From an uncultured Synechococcus sp. (lineage in GTDB: Bacteria > Cyanobacteriota > Cyanobacteriia > PCC-6307 > Cyanobiaceae), in assembly GCA_913061215.1 (NCBI GenBank), contig CAJXSQ010000004.1, positions 1-38,117 of the forward strand: a stretch of 38,117 bases of DNA, read 5' to 3'. A model generated the notes under the pieces. It was not told the DNA's origin, did no database searches, and was given only the letters and a program-made list of their open reading frames with translations. Position numbers and translations under genes: made by a program. Of this stretch, positions 1 to 8,282 are shown in pieces; within the stretch, counting starts at the first letter, position 1; every line of letters starts with the position of its first letter.

Positions 1-686
1 CCCAGGAGCACCGGTCCCGCTGGTACGCCCCCAGCAAGACCTATCCGACCCTTCTTCAGGAAGACGATCGGATCCGCAAGTTCATCCACAAGAAGTACGG
101 CTCCGCCGGCATCAGCGACGTGGTGATCGCCCGCAAGGCTGATCAGCTCGAAGTGGAACTCAAGACCGCCCGCCCCGGCGTGCTCGTTGGCCGTCAGGGC
201 AGCGGCATCGAGGAGCTGCGCAGCGGCATCCAGAAAACCATTGGTGATTCCGCCCGTCAGGTGCGGATCAACGTGGTGGAAGTGGAGCGCGTCGATGCCG
301 ACGCCTACCTGCTGGCCGAATACATCGCCCAGCAGCTGGAGAAGCGCGTGGCCTTCCGCCGCGTGATGCGCATGGCCATCCAGCGTGCTCAGCGCGCTGG
401 CGTGCTCGGCCTGAAGCTGCAGGTGAGCGGCCGCCTCAACGGCGCCGAGATCGCCCGCACCGAGTGGACCCGCGAAGGCCGTGTGCCGCTGCACACCCTG
501 CGTGCCGACATCGACTACGCCACCAAGGTGGCCTCCACCACCTACGGGGTGCTGGGCATCAAGGTGTGGGTGTTCAAGGGTGAAGTGCTGCCCGGCAACA
601 AGGACAAGGTGCCCGTGGGTGCTGCGCCGAAGCGCCGCGCCAGCCGCCGGCCCCAACAGTTCGAAGACCGTTCGAACGAAGAGTGA
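1..686 (+). CDS. rpsC: 30S ribosomal protein S3 (5' partial)
   Basis: S3 sits at the mRNA entry channel of the small ribosomal subunit. The reading frame is open from base 3 of the window and continues upstream, so the 188-aa track ORF starting at 120 is only an internal start. Residues before it ([20 protein letters not shown]) match the S3 N-terminal region. The KH RNA-binding domain with its [10 protein letters not shown] loop follows, then the S3 C-terminal domain ([20 protein letters not shown]). The basic tail ends in SNEE. It is the first gene seen of the S10/spc superoperon, with 16 bases to rplP. Identity is very secure; only the start is missing. Confidence 0.97.
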   Translation, partial: QEHRSRWYAPSKTYPTLLQEDDRIRKFIHKKYGSAGISDVVIARKADQLEVELKTARPGVLVGRQGSGIEELRSGIQKTIGDSARQVRINVVEVERVDADAYLLAEYIAQQLEKRVAFRRVMRMAIQRAQRAGVLGLKLQVSGRLNGAEIARTEWTREGRVPLHTLRADIDYATKVASTTYGVLGIKVWVFKGEVLPGNKDKVPVGAAPKRRASRRPQQFEDRSNEE

Positions 687-702
687 TCAGGAGGCCTGAA
701 CC

Positions 703-1164
703 ATGCTGAGTCCAAGACGCGTCAAATTCCGTAAGCAGCAGCGCGGCCGCATGCGCGGTGTCGCCACCCGCGGCAACACCATCGCCTTCGGTCAGTTCGC
801 TCTGCAGGCCCAGGAGTGCGGGTGGATCACCTCCCGCCAGATTGAGGCCAGCCGCCGTGCCATGACCCGCTACGTGAAGCGGGGCGGAAAGATCTGGATC
901 CGGATCTTCCCCGATAAGCCGGTGACCATGCGCCCCGCTGAAACCCGGATGGGTTCCGGTAAGGGCAACCCCGAGTTCTGGGTGGCCGTGATCAAGCCCG
1001 GTCGCATCCTGTTCGAGATGGGCGGTGCCGACATCACCCCCGAGATCGCCCGGGAAGCCATGCGCCTGGCGCAGTACAAGCTGCCCGTGAAAACCAAGTT
1101 CCTGACCCTGGCGGATCAGGAAGCCGAACAGGCTGCCGCTGCGGCCACCACCGTGGAGTCCTGA
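703..1164 (+). CDS. rplP: 50S ribosomal protein L16
   Basis: L16 helps form the A-site tRNA region of the large subunit next to the peptidyl transferase centre. The 153-aa protein begins [17 protein letters not shown] and carries the conserved core [20 protein letters not shown], both diagnostic of L16. It is slightly longer than the usual 135-145 aa because of an Ala-rich acidic tail. A strong ribosome binding site (CAGGAGG, about 688-694) lies 8 bases before the ATG. Only two bases separate its stop from rpmC, so the two are co-translated in the operon. Confidence 0.97.
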   Translation: MLSPRRVKFRKQQRGRMRGVATRGNTIAFGQFALQAQECGWITSRQIEASRRAMTRYVKRGGKIWIRIFPDKPVTMRPAETRMGSGKGNPEFWVAVIKPGRILFEMGGADITPEIAREAMRLAQYKLPVKTKFLTLADQEAEQAAAAATTVES

Positions 1165-1166
1165 CC

Positions 1167-1376
1167 ATGGCACGTCCCGACATCGCCGAGGTGCGCAAGC
1201 TGTCCGACGGCGACATCACCACCCAGATCGACGACACCCGTCGCGAGCTGTTCACCCTTCGTTTCGAGCAGGCCACCCGCCGTCTCGAGAATCCGCACCG
1301 CTTCAAGGCCGCCCGCGTCAAGCTGGCCCAGCTGCTGACGGTGCAATCGGAGCGCCAGCGCTCCGCCGCTTCCTGA
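1167..1376 (+). CDS. rpmC: 50S ribosomal protein L29
   Basis: L29 is a small helical protein near the polypeptide exit tunnel and part of the docking site for nascent-chain factors. The 69-aa product has the L29 pattern: an N-terminal helix ([12 protein letters not shown]), then [20 protein letters not shown], then the RVKLAQLLT helix. Length is normal. It lies between rplP and rpsQ exactly as in the standard spc order, with 2 and 17 bases of spacing. Recognition rests on both sequence and position. Confidence 0.96.
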   Translation: MARPDIAEVRKLSDGDITTQIDDTRRELFTLRFEQATRRLENPHRFKAARVKLAQLLTVQSERQRSAAS

Positions 1377-1393
1377 TCCCCTAAGTAACCGTT

Positions 1394-1645
1394 ATGGCAA
1401 CCAAGGAAAGGGTCGGCACCGTCGTCAGCGACAAGATGGATAAAACCGTGGTGGTGGCGGTGGAAAACCGCTTCCCTCACCCCATCTATCAGAAGACGGT
1501 GAGCCGCACCAAGCGCTACAAGGCGCACGATGAGGACAACACCTGCAAGGTGGGTGACCGCGTCCGCATCACCGAAACCCGTCCCCTCAGCCGCACCAAG
1601 CGCTGGGCCGTGGCCGAGGTGCTGAACACCAGCAGCGCCAGCTGA
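1394..1645 (+). CDS. rpsQ: 30S ribosomal protein S17
   Basis: S17 is a primary 16S rRNA-binding protein with an OB fold that helps start small-subunit assembly. The 83-aa ORF opens with [18 protein letters not shown], the classic S17 signature, followed by [19 protein letters not shown] and the [18 protein letters not shown] motif. Length is typical. It is preceded by rpmC and followed 12 bases later by rplN. Nothing is unusual except a short Ser/Ala tail. Confidence 0.97.
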   Translation: MATKERVGTVVSDKMDKTVVVAVENRFPHPIYQKTVSRTKRYKAHDEDNTCKVGDRVRITETRPLSRTKRWAVAEVLNTSSAS

Positions 1646-1657
1646 GGAGATTGTCCG

Positions 1658-2023
1658 ATGATTCAACAGGAAACATTCCTCAACGTCGCTGATAACAGCG
1701 GCGCCAAGCGCATCCAGTGCATCCGTGTGCTGGGAACCAACCGTCGCTACGCCCACGTGGGCGATGTGATCGTGGCCGCCGTGAAGGACGCCATGCCCAA
1801 CATGGGCGTGAAGAAGTCCGATGTGGTGAAGGCCGTGGTGGTGCGCACCAAGGCCACCCTGCGCCGCGTCAACGGCAACTCGATCCGTTTCGACGACAAC
1901 GCTGCCGTGATTCTCGGCACCGACAACAACCCCAAGGGCACCCGCGTCTTCGGTCCCGTGGCGCGTGAACTGCGCGACCGCAACTTCACCAAGATCGTGT
2001 CCCTCGCTCCGGAGGTGATCTGA
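1658..2023 (+). CDS. rplN: 50S ribosomal protein L14
   Basis: L14 binds 23S rRNA at the subunit interface and contacts 16S rRNA when subunits join. The 121-aa sequence begins [21 protein letters not shown] and contains [14 protein letters not shown] and [20 protein letters not shown], all invariant L14 features. A GAGGAG ribosome binding site lies about 10 bases before the ATG. Its TGA is one base from the rplX ATG, a spacing that favours coupled translation. Confidence 0.97.
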   Translation: MIQQETFLNVADNSGAKRIQCIRVLGTNRRYAHVGDVIVAAVKDAMPNMGVKKSDVVKAVVVRTKATLRRVNGNSIRFDDNAAVILGTDNNPKGTRVFGPVARELRDRNFTKIVSLAPEVI

Positions 2024-2024
2024 G

Positions 2025-2381
2025 ATGGCCACTGCCACTCCCAAAGCCAAAGCTCAGGTGCGCACCAAGATGCGCATCAAGAAGGGCGACACCGTTCAGG
2101 TGATCAGCGGCAAGGACAAGGGCAAGACCGGTGAGGTCCTGCGCACCCTTCCCTATGAGAATCGTGTTGTGGTGCAGGGCGTGAACCTGCGCACCCGCCA
2201 CGTCAAGCCCACCCAGGAAGGTGAAACCGGTCGCATCGTCACCGAAGAGGCATCCCTGCATGCTTCCAACGTGATGCTGTACTCCACCGAGAAGAAGGTG
2301 GCCAGCCGCGTGGAAATCGTGGTGGAAAAGGACGGCACCAAGAAGCGTCGCCTCAAGAAAACCGGCGAGATCCTCGACTGA
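2025..2381 (+). CDS. rplX: 50S ribosomal protein L24
   Basis: L24 is an early assembly protein of the large subunit that nucleates 23S rRNA domain I and sits near the tunnel exit. The 118-aa protein has the KOW motif [20 protein letters not shown] near residues 19-38, then [20 protein letters not shown], typical of L24. It has a short Ala/Lys N-terminal extension compared with E. coli. The start follows rplN by a single base. A 66-base spacer with an inverted repeat separates it from rplE. Confidence 0.96.
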   Translation: MATATPKAKAQVRTKMRIKKGDTVQVISGKDKGKTGEVLRTLPYENRVVVQGVNLRTRHVKPTQEGETGRIVTEEASLHASNVMLYSTEKKVASRVEIVVEKDGTKKRRLKKTGEILD

Positions 2382-2407
2382 TCTCCATTCCTATCCATCT
2401 TGTCCGC

Positions 2408-2427
2408 CTTCTGACCAAGCCCAGAAG
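2408..2427 (+). promoter_or_regulatory. Inverted repeat upstream of rplE
   Basis: A perfect 6-bp inverted repeat, CTTCTG and CAGAAG with an 8-base loop, lies in the rplX-rplE spacer about 20 bases before the rplE start. In E. coli the S8 protein represses the spc operon by binding the mRNA at the L5 start. Whether this hairpin does anything comparable here is inference. There is no T-run, so it is not a terminator. Confidence 0.3.
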
Positions 2428-2447
2428 CGCACTCCTTGTCCCCCGTC

Positions 2448-2987
2448 ATGTCCCTTAAAAAGAACTATCGGGAGAAGATCCAGCCCAAGCTGCTGAAGGA
2501 TCTCAATCTCTCGAACGTCCACGAAGTCCCCAAGGTGGTGAAAGTCACCATCAACCGGGGCCTCGGCGAAGCCGCTCAGAATGCGAAGGCCCTTGAGGCC
2601 TCCATCGAGGAGCTGGCCACGATCACCGGTCAGAAGGTGATGGTGACCCGCGCCAAGAAAGCCATCGCCGGCTTCAAGATCCGTCAGGGCATGCCGATCG
2701 GTGTGGCCGTCACCCTGCGTGGCGATCGCATGTATGCGTTCCTCGAGCGTCTGATCCACCTGGCTCTCCCCCGCATCCGCGACTTCCGCGGTGTGAGCGA
2801 GAAGAGCTTTGACGGTCGGGGCAACTACACCCTCGGGGTGAAGGAGCAGATCATCTTCCCGGAGATCTCCTTCGACAAGATCGACGCCATCCGGGGCATG
2901 GACATCACCATCGTGACCACTGCCCGTAACGACGAAGAGGGCCGGGCCCTCCTCCGCGAGATGGGAATGCCGTTCCGCAGTAACTGA
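2448..2987 (+). CDS. rplE: 50S ribosomal protein L5
   Basis: L5 binds 5S rRNA and the P-site tRNA elbow in the central protuberance. The track ORF begins at a TTG (2436), but the ATG at 2448 gives [19 protein letters not shown], the usual cyanobacterial L5 N-terminus, and a normal length of 179 aa. Conserved L5 segments are [36 protein letters not shown], and [20 protein letters not shown]. It lies 19 bases before rpsH. The function call is secure; the start is very likely. Confidence 0.96.
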   Translation: MSLKKNYREKIQPKLLKDLNLSNVHEVPKVVKVTINRGLGEAAQNAKALEASIEELATITGQKVMVTRAKKAIAGFKIRQGMPIGVAVTLRGDRMYAFLERLIHLALPRIRDFRGVSEKSFDGRGNYTLGVKEQIIFPEISFDKIDAIRGMDITIVTTARNDEEGRALLREMGMPFRSN

Positions 2988-3006
2988 GCCCTCTTCGGAC
3001 CCGACC

Positions 3007-3408
3007 ATGGCCAATCACGACCCGATTTCCGACATGCTCACCCGCATTCGCAATGCGAGTGAGAAGCGTCACCAATCCACCAAGGTGCCCGCATCCCGCA
3101 TGGCACGCAGCATCGCCAAGGTGCTGCAGCAGGAGGGCTTCATCGCTGAGATCTCTGAAGAGGGTGAAGGCGTTGAAAAGCACCTCGTGCTCGAACTCAA
3201 GTACAGCGGCAAGCACCGTCAGCCGCTGATCCGCACCGTGCAGCGCGTCAGCAAGCCCGGTCTGCGCATCTACAAGAACACCCGCCAGCTTCCCAAGGTG
3301 CTGGGCGGTCTCGGCGTGGCCATCATCTCCACCTCCAAGGGTGTGATGAGCGACCGCGATGCCCGCAAGCAGGGCGTCGGCGGCGAAGTGCTCGCTTACG
3401 TCTACTGA
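3007..3408 (+). CDS. rpsH: 30S ribosomal protein S8
   Basis: S8 binds 16S rRNA helix 21 and organises the central domain of the small subunit; in E. coli it is also the feedback repressor of the spc operon. The 133-aa ORF begins [18 protein letters not shown] and ends with [26 protein letters not shown], both diagnostic. Length is normal. It lies between rplE and rplF, with 16 bases before rplF that include an AGGGAGG ribosome binding site. Confidence 0.97.
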   Translation: MANHDPISDMLTRIRNASEKRHQSTKVPASRMARSIAKVLQQEGFIAEISEEGEGVEKHLVLELKYSGKHRQPLIRTVQRVSKPGLRIYKNTRQLPKVLGGLGVAIISTSKGVMSDRDARKQGVGGEVLAYVY

Positions 3409-3424
3409 TCAGGGAGGTTGATCC

Positions 3425-3964
3425 ATGTCTCGTATTGGTAAAGCGCCGATTCCCGTGCCGGGCGGCGTCACCGTCACCCTCAGCGGTCTCGACGTCAAAG
3501 TCAAAGGCCCCAAGGGTGAACTGAGCCGCACCCTCCCCGACGGTGTGACCATTGCCCAGGACGGCAGCACCCTTGTGGTGTCTCCCGCCAGCGACAACCG
3601 CCGCTCCCGTGAGCGCCACGGCCTCTGCCGCACCCTCGTCGCCAACATGGTGGAAGGGGTGAGCAAGGGCTACACCCGCAAGCTCGAGATCGTTGGCGTG
3701 GGCTACCGCGCTGCGGTGCAGGGCAAGAAGCTGGTGGTGAGCGCCGGCTACAGCCACCAGGTGGAAATGGTGCCTCCCGACGGCGTGACCTTCGCCGTCG
3801 ATGGCAACACCACCGTGCTCGTGTCTGGTGCGGACAAGGAGCTGGTGGGCAACGAAGCTGCCAAGGTGCGCGCCATCCGTCCCCCTGAGCCCTACAAGGG
3901 CAAGGGCATCAAGTACGAGGGCGAACGCATCCTGCGCAAGGCCGGTAAGACCGGTAAGAAATGA
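3425..3964 (+). CDS. rplF: 50S ribosomal protein L6
   Basis: L6 lies near the sarcin-ricin loop, where it supports elongation-factor binding. The 179-aa protein has the two-repeat L6 layout: [17 protein letters not shown] at the N-terminus, [26 protein letters not shown] in the middle, and the C-terminal [19 protein letters not shown] signature. A strong ribosome binding site (AGGGAGG) precedes the ATG. It is followed 32 bases later by rplR. Confidence 0.97.
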   Translation: MSRIGKAPIPVPGGVTVTLSGLDVKVKGPKGELSRTLPDGVTIAQDGSTLVVSPASDNRRSRERHGLCRTLVANMVEGVSKGYTRKLEIVGVGYRAAVQGKKLVVSAGYSHQVEMVPPDGVTFAVDGNTTVLVSGADKELVGNEAAKVRAIRPPEPYKGKGIKYEGERILRKAGKTGKK

Positions 3965-3996
3965 GGTCTGCCTGAGCGTCGTTACCCTGTACTGCC

Positions 3997-4362
3997 ATGT
4001 CCACTCTGTCCCGCAAGCAGCAGACGCAGAAACGCCACCGGCGTCTGCGTCGCAATCTCTCCGGTACGGCCGCGCGTCCGCGCCTGGCTGTGTTCCGTTC
4101 CAACAATCACATCTACGCCCAGCTCATCGACGACGACGCCCAGAGCACCCTCTGCTCTGCGTCCACCGTCGATAAGGAGCTGCGCTCCAGCGTCTCGGCC
4201 GCTGCCACCTGCGATGCTTCCGTCGCCGTTGGTCAGCTGGTCGCCAAGCGTGCCCTCGCCAAGGGCATCCAACAGGTGGTCTTCGATCGAGGCGGCAACC
4301 TGTACCACGGCCGTGTCAAGGCCCTGGCTGACGCCGCCCGGGAAGCGGGCCTTCAGTTCTGA
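3997..4362 (+). CDS. rplR: 50S ribosomal protein L18
   Basis: L18 binds 5S rRNA with L5 and brings it into the central protuberance. The 121-aa protein has a basic N-terminus ([19 protein letters not shown]) followed by [20 protein letters not shown] and the C-terminal [28 protein letters not shown] signature. Length matches the family. Start and operon position are standard; rpsE follows after 14 bases. Confidence 0.97.
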   Translation: MSTLSRKQQTQKRHRRLRRNLSGTAARPRLAVFRSNNHIYAQLIDDDAQSTLCSASTVDKELRSSVSAAATCDASVAVGQLVAKRALAKGIQQVVFDRGGNLYHGRVKALADAAREAGLQF

Positions 4363-4376
4363 TCCCTGCTCTCACC

Positions 4377-5018
4377 ATGACCGAAACCAACGACCAGATC
4401 CAGTCCAACGCCGTTCCGGGCGCTGCTGACGTTCCTGCCGCGGCCGAAGGCCAGCAGCAGGAGCGCCGCGGTGGCCGTGGCGAGGGCAAGGGCGACCGGC
4501 GCGGCCGTCGCGACAACCGCCGTGGCCAGGAGCGTGACTCCGAATGGCAGGAGCGGGTGGTTCAGATCCGCCGCGTGTCCAAGACCGTGAAGGGCGGTAA
4601 GAAGATGAGCTTCCGGGCCATCGTTGTCGTCGGCAACGAAAAGGGCCAGGTGGGCGTGGGCGTCGGCAAGGCCGGCGATGTGATCGGTGCCGTCCGCAAG
4701 GGCGTGGCCGATGGCAAGAAGCACCTGGTGAAGGTGCCCCTCACCCGTCACTCCTCGATCCCCACCCAGGGCAACGGTCGCGACGGCGCCGCCAGCGTGC
4801 TGATCCGCCCCGCCGCCCCCGGTACCGGTGTGATCGCGGGTGGCTCGATCCGCACGGTGCTGGAGCTCGCCGGCATCAAGAACGTGCTGGCCAAGCGCCT
4901 CGGCTCGAAGACCCCCCTCAACAACGCCCGCGCTGCCATGGATGCCCTGGCCGGCCTGCGCACCCACAAGGAGACCGCCAAGGAGCGTGGCATCTCCCTC
5001 GAGCAGATCTACTCCTGA
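4377..5018 (+). CDS. rpsE: 30S ribosomal protein S5 with basic N-terminal extension
   Basis: S5 lines the mRNA channel and contributes to translational accuracy. At 213 aa it is about 45 residues longer than E. coli S5. The extra N-terminus (about residues 1-55) is low-complexity and rich in Gln, Arg, Gly and Asp. The conserved body starts near [21 protein letters not shown] and includes [22 protein letters not shown] and [20 protein letters not shown]. Extended S5 N-termini are common in cyanobacteria. It lies between rplR and rplO, with 8 bases to the latter. Confidence 0.96.
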   Translation: MTETNDQIQSNAVPGAADVPAAAEGQQQERRGGRGEGKGDRRGRRDNRRGQERDSEWQERVVQIRRVSKTVKGGKKMSFRAIVVVGNEKGQVGVGVGKAGDVIGAVRKGVADGKKHLVKVPLTRHSSIPTQGNGRDGAASVLIRPAAPGTGVIAGGSIRTVLELAGIKNVLAKRLGSKTPLNNARAAMDALAGLRTHKETAKERGISLEQIYS

Positions 5019-5026
5019 GGACCGCC

Positions 5027-5479
5027 ATGACGTCGCTCAATCTCCAGTCCCTCGCGCCCCAGAAGGGCGCCCGTCGCCGCAAGCTCCGCAAGGGCCGCGG
5101 CATCGCCGCCGGCCAGGGTGCCAGCTGCGGTTTCGGCATGCGCGGTCAGAAGTCCCGCTCGGGTCGTCCCACCCGTCCGGGCTTCGAAGGTGGTCAGATG
5201 CCCCTCTACCGCCGGGTGCCGAAGCTCAAGCACTTCACCGTGATCAACCCCAAGAACTTCACGGTGATCAACGTGGGCAAGCTGGCTGACCTGGCGGCCG
5301 GCAGCACCGTCAACATCGACAGCCTCGTGAAGGACGGTCTCGTTACCAGCCCCAAGCATCCCCTCAAGGTGCTCGGCAGCGGCGACCTGAAGGTGAAGCT
5401 CACCGTTCAGGCCGCTGCCTTCACCGCCAGCGCCCGCGAGAAGATCGAAGCCGCCGGTGGCACCTGCGAAGTGATCTGA
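5027..5479 (+). CDS. rplO: 50S ribosomal protein L15
   Basis: L15 is a late-assembly protein that threads between 23S rRNA domains. The 150-aa ORF has the extended N-terminal arm [20 protein letters not shown] and the [19 protein letters not shown] motif typical of L15, then the globular C-terminal domain ending in [10 protein letters not shown]. Length is normal. It closes this transcription segment: a strong intrinsic terminator begins 41 bases after its stop, before secY. Confidence 0.96.
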   Translation: MTSLNLQSLAPQKGARRRKLRKGRGIAAGQGASCGFGMRGQKSRSGRPTRPGFEGGQMPLYRRVPKLKHFTVINPKNFTVINVGKLADLAAGSTVNIDSLVKDGLVTSPKHPLKVLGSGDLKVKLTVQAAAFTASAREKIEAAGGTCEVI

Positions 5480-5519
5480 GCTTCGGCTTGGTTCTGACCC
5501 CGACCCATTAGCGTCGGTG

Positions 5520-5559
5520 CCGCCTGGCGGAGCCTTCCGGCTTCACCAGGCGGTTTTTT
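5520..5559 (+). terminator. Intrinsic terminator between rplO and secY
   Basis: CCGCCTGG (5520-5527) pairs with CCAGGCGG (5546-5553). Inside is a second perfect stem, AGCC-TTCC-GGCT, and a run of six T follows directly (5554-5559). This is a textbook Rho-independent terminator on the + strand, 41 bases after the rplO stop and 30 bases before the secY ATG. Either secY has its own start or this is a partial read-through point. Confidence 0.88.
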
Positions 5560-5588
5560 GTTCCTTTCCTCTCTCCCGCCAGCCCGTC

Positions 5589-6905
5589 ATGCTCGTGAGC
5601 CGGGGTCGTAACCCCAGTGCCGGTGAAATCGTCACCCAGCTGATCCAGGCCAAGGATCTGCGCAACCGCGTGTTGATCACCCTCGGCCTGCTGCTGCTGG
5701 TGCGGCTCGGGATCTATATCCCCGTGCCCGGCATCGATCGGGCCGCCTTTCAGGACTTCATCGCCCGCGGTGGCCAGCTGATCGGCTTCCTCGACATCTT
5801 CACCGGTGGCGGCATCTCCACCCTCGGCGTGTTCGGCCTGGGGATCCTGCCCTACATCAACGCCTCGATCATCCTGCAGCTGCTCACCTCGGCCCTGCCG
5901 CAGCTCGAGGATCTGCAGAAGAACGAGGGGGAGGCCGGCCGCCGCAAGATCGCCCAGTACACCCGCTACGTGGCTCTGGGCTGGGGCATCCTCCAGAGCA
6001 TCGTTTTCGCCCTGATCCTGCGCCCCTACGCCACGGCCGGCACCTCGGATCTGGTGTTCGTGCTTCAGACCGCTGTGGCGCTGGTGACCGGCTCCATGGT
6101 GGTGATGTGGATCAGTGAGGTGATCACCGAGCGGGGCATCGGCCAGGGCGCCTCCCTGGTGATCTACCTCAACATCGTGGCCACGCTGCCCCGGGCGCTC
6201 GGTTCCACGATCGAGCTGGCCCAGAGCGGCGACCGCAGCACCGTCGGCGGCATCGTGGTGCTGGTGGCGGTGTTCCTGGTCACGATCGTGGGGATCGTGT
6301 GCGTGGAGGAGGGCAGCCGCCGCATCCCGATCGTGAGCGCCAAGCGCCAGGTGGGTGGCGCCAGCCTTTCCGCCCGCCAGAGCTATCTGCCGCTCAAGCT
6401 CAACGCTGGCGGTGTGATGCCGATCATCTTCGCCTCGGCCGTGGTGTTCCTGCCGCTCACCATCGCCAACATCACCAAGCAGCCCTGGCTGATCAACATC
6501 GCGGCGGCCCTCAGCCCCAACAGCGGCACCCCCTGGGTGTACGCGCTGCTGTTCTTCGGGCTGATCATCGGCTTCTCCTTCTTCTACGCCACGCTCACGA
6601 TCAACCCGGTGGATGTGGCCACCAACCTCAAGCGCTCCGGCGTTGCCATCCCCGGCGTTCGCCCCGGTTCCGCCACCGCCGGCTACCTCAGCGGTGTGCA
6701 GAACCGCCTCACCCTGCTGGGTGCCCTGTTCCTCGGTGCCGTGGCGATCATTCCCTCGGCCGTGGAATCGGCCACCCAGGTGAAGACCTTCCAGGGCCTG
6801 GGCGCCACCAGCCTGCTGATCCTGGTGGGTGTGGCCATCCAGACCGCCAAGCAGCTGCAGACCGCCGTGATCTCGCAGCGCTACGAGGGCATGGTGCGCC
6901 AGTGA
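5589..6905 (+). CDS. secY: Preprotein translocase subunit SecY
   Basis: SecY is the channel subunit of the SecYEG translocon, serving the plasma and probably thylakoid membranes. The track ORF starts at 5517 inside the terminator; the ATG at 5589 gives MLVSRGRNPSAGEIVTQLIQ and 438 aa, the usual cyanobacterial size. Ten hydrophobic segments are apparent. Family landmarks include the plug region GGGISTLGVFGLGILPYINASII, the cytoplasmic loop RRIPIVSAKRQ, and YFYATL-like FFYATLTINPVDVATNLKRSG. adk follows after 70 bases. Confidence 0.96.
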   Translation: MLVSRGRNPSAGEIVTQLIQAKDLRNRVLITLGLLLLVRLGIYIPVPGIDRAAFQDFIARGGQLIGFLDIFTGGGISTLGVFGLGILPYINASIILQLLTSALPQLEDLQKNEGEAGRRKIAQYTRYVALGWGILQSIVFALILRPYATAGTSDLVFVLQTAVALVTGSMVVMWISEVITERGIGQGASLVIYLNIVATLPRALGSTIELAQSGDRSTVGGIVVLVAVFLVTIVGIVCVEEGSRRIPIVSAKRQVGGASLSARQSYLPLKLNAGGVMPIIFASAVVFLPLTIANITKQPWLINIAAALSPNSGTPWVYALLFFGLIIGFSFFYATLTINPVDVATNLKRSGVAIPGVRPGSATAGYLSGVQNRLTLLGALFLGAVAIIPSAVESATQVKTFQGLGATSLLILVGVAIQTAKQLQTAVISQRYEGMVRQ

Positions 6906-6909
6906 GCCC

Positions 6910-6927
6910 GGGCTGTGCGCTCAGCCC
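6910..6927 (+). other. Hairpin between secY and adk
   Basis: GGGCTG (6910-6915) and CAGCCC (6922-6927) form a perfect 6-bp stem with a TGCGCT loop four bases after the secY stop. It is followed by pyrimidine-rich sequence (TCCTTCTGTCC) but no uninterrupted T-run. It could be an RNA-processing or 3'-stabilising structure; a weak terminator is possible. Confidence 0.35.
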
Positions 6928-6975
6928 TCCTTCTGTCCTGTTCCCCTCCCGTTTCCGTCGTTCGCATCCGTCGTC

Positions 6976-7536
6976 ATGAAGCAACGCCTTCTCTTCCTCG
7001 GCCCTCCCGGCGCCGGTAAGGGCACCCAGGCCCAGCGTCTGGCGGAGAGCCAGGGACTGCTGCACCTGTCCACCGGTGATCTGCTGCGGGCGGAAGTGGC
7101 CGCCGGCAGCGCGCTGGGCAAGGAAGCCGAAGCGGTGATGGCGCGCGGTGAACTGGTGAGCGATGCGCTGGTGCTGGCGATCGTGCGCAGCCGGCTGGAG
7201 CAGCAGGCCGCTGCCGGCGGCGGTGGCTGGTTGCTCGATGGCTTCCCCCGCAATGTGGCCCAGGCCGATGCCCTGGCTGAGCTGCTCGAGGAGCTCGGCC
7301 AGCAGATCGAGCTGGTGGTGCTGATGGAGCTGGACGACGCGGTGCTGGTGCAACGCCTGCTCTCCCGCGGCCGTGCCGATGACAACGAGGCGGTGATCCG
7401 CCACCGCCTGGAGGTGTACCGCCAGCAGACCGAGCCCCTGATCGCCTATTACCGCGAGCGCAATCTGCTGGCACCGGTGGAAGCTGCCGGCACGGTGGAG
7501 GAGATCGGCGCCCGGATCACGGCCCTGCTCGCCTGA
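6976..7536 (+). CDS. adk: Adenylate kinase (short-LID type)
   Basis: This cytosolic enzyme interconverts ATP + AMP and 2 ADP. The 186-aa protein has the Walker A loop FLGPPGAGKGTQAQRL near residues 7-22, the STGDLLR AMP-binding segment, and DGFPRNVAQA. The LID region is short (SRGRADDNEAVIRHRLEVY), lacking the 27-residue insert of E. coli Adk; this short form is normal in cyanobacteria. It keeps the conserved secY-adk order. rpmJ follows after 69 bases. Confidence 0.96.
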   Translation: MKQRLLFLGPPGAGKGTQAQRLAESQGLLHLSTGDLLRAEVAAGSALGKEAEAVMARGELVSDALVLAIVRSRLEQQAAAGGGGWLLDGFPRNVAQADALAELLEELGQQIELVVLMELDDAVLVQRLLSRGRADDNEAVIRHRLEVYRQQTEPLIAYYRERNLLAPVEAAGTVEEIGARITALLA

Positions 7537-7557
7537 TTCCCAGCCTCTGTCCCTGTT

Positions 7558-7575
7558 GACCCATGTGATAGGGTC
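7558..7575 (+). other. Short inverted repeat upstream of rpmJ
   Basis: GACCC (7558-7562) and GGGTC (7571-7575) flank an 8-base AT-rich loop in the adk-rpmJ spacer. It overlaps a TTGACC that resembles a -35 box, but no convincing -10 lies 16-18 bases downstream. It is reported only as a possible control structure. Confidence 0.2.
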
Positions 7576-7605
7576 ATCGTTTGCAAAATTGGAGAGACCG
7601 CTCCC

Positions 7606-7719
7606 ATGAAGGTGCGTGCCTCGGTCAAGAAAATGTGCGACAAGTGCCGGGTGATCCGTCGCCACGGCCGGGTGATGGTGATCTGCGCCAACCCCAAGCA
7701 CAAGCAGCGCCAGGGTTGA
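7606..7719 (+). CDS. rpmJ: 50S ribosomal protein L36
   Basis: L36 is the smallest large-subunit protein, stabilising 23S rRNA near the factor-binding region. It is too short for the ORF track. The 37-aa translation is [20 protein letters not shown]... ending in NPKHKQRQG. It carries the zinc-binding set Cys11, Cys14, Cys27 and His32 of the classic zinc-type L36. Position between adk and rpsM is the standard order. Identity is certain from sequence. Confidence 0.97.
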   Translation: MKVRASVKKMCDKCRVIRRHGRVMVICANPKHKQRQG

Positions 7720-7786
7720 TCCCCGGCTCGCTCTTGCCTTCGGCCTTCGGGCCACCCATCCCCTGCTCACCCCACCCTTCGTTTCT

Positions 7787-8152
7787 GTGGCTCGGATTGC
7801 CGGCGTCGATATCCCTCGCGACAAGAGGATCGAAATCGCCCTCACTTACGTTTATGGGATCGGCCTGACCACGGCCAAGAAGATCCTGGCCAAAACCGGC
7901 GTCAACCCGGATACCCGCGTCAAGGACCTCGACGACGCCGACGTGCAGAAGCTGCGCGGCGCTGCTGAGGCCTACACCCTGGAAGGCGACCTGCGCCGTC
8001 AGGAGGGCATGGCCCTCAAGCGCCTGCAGGACATCGGCTGCGTGCGCGGTCGTCGCCATCGCGTCGGTCTGCCTGTGCGTGGCCAGCGCACCCGCACCAA
8101 CGCCCGCACCCGCCGCGGCGCCCGCAAGACCGTTGCCGGCAAGAAGAAGTAA
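7787..8152 (+). CDS. rpsM: 30S ribosomal protein S13
   Basis: S13 sits in the head of the small subunit and contacts the P-site tRNA and the large subunit. The start is GTG at 7787, giving [20 protein letters not shown], the standard N-terminus. Further signatures are [14 protein letters not shown] and the basic tail [20 protein letters not shown]. The length of 121 aa is normal. A 67-base spacer without a terminator separates it from rpmJ. Confidence 0.97.
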   Translation: MARIAGVDIPRDKRIEIALTYVYGIGLTTAKKILAKTGVNPDTRVKDLDDADVQKLRGAAEAYTLEGDLRRQEGMALKRLQDIGCVRGRRHRVGLPVRGQRTRTNARTRRGARKTVAGKKK

Positions 8153-8257
8153 GGCCTGAGCCTGCTTCCGGCCTTCGGCCAACGCTTTCGCACCTGCCGA
8201 TCGATCCGCGTAGTGGATCCTCGTCACCAGGTTGCCCCTTCAGTTCACTGATCACCT

Positions 8258-8273
8258 CCCTGCAGCAGCAGGG
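8258..8273 (+). promoter_or_regulatory. Hairpin just upstream of rpsK
   Basis: CCCTGC (8258-8263) and GCAGGG (8268-8273) form a perfect 6-bp stem with an AGCA loop, ending 9 bases before the rpsK ATG. It sits where a ribosome binding site would normally be, so it could affect initiation. No T-run follows (CTTTAAACC). The 130-base rpsM-rpsK spacer also contains GATCC/GGATC and GGCC-TTC-GGCC repeats. Confidence 0.35.
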
Positions 8274-8282
8274 CTTTAAACC

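Noticed and set aside
5517-5588. Upstream start of the secY track ORF
   Set aside because: These codons run through a perfect terminator hairpin, and the extra residues are not found in SecY.
7556-7605. Sigma70-type promoter for rpmJ (TTGACC)
   Set aside because: No acceptable -10 hexamer at 16-18 bases; the TTGACC lies in a small inverted repeat instead.
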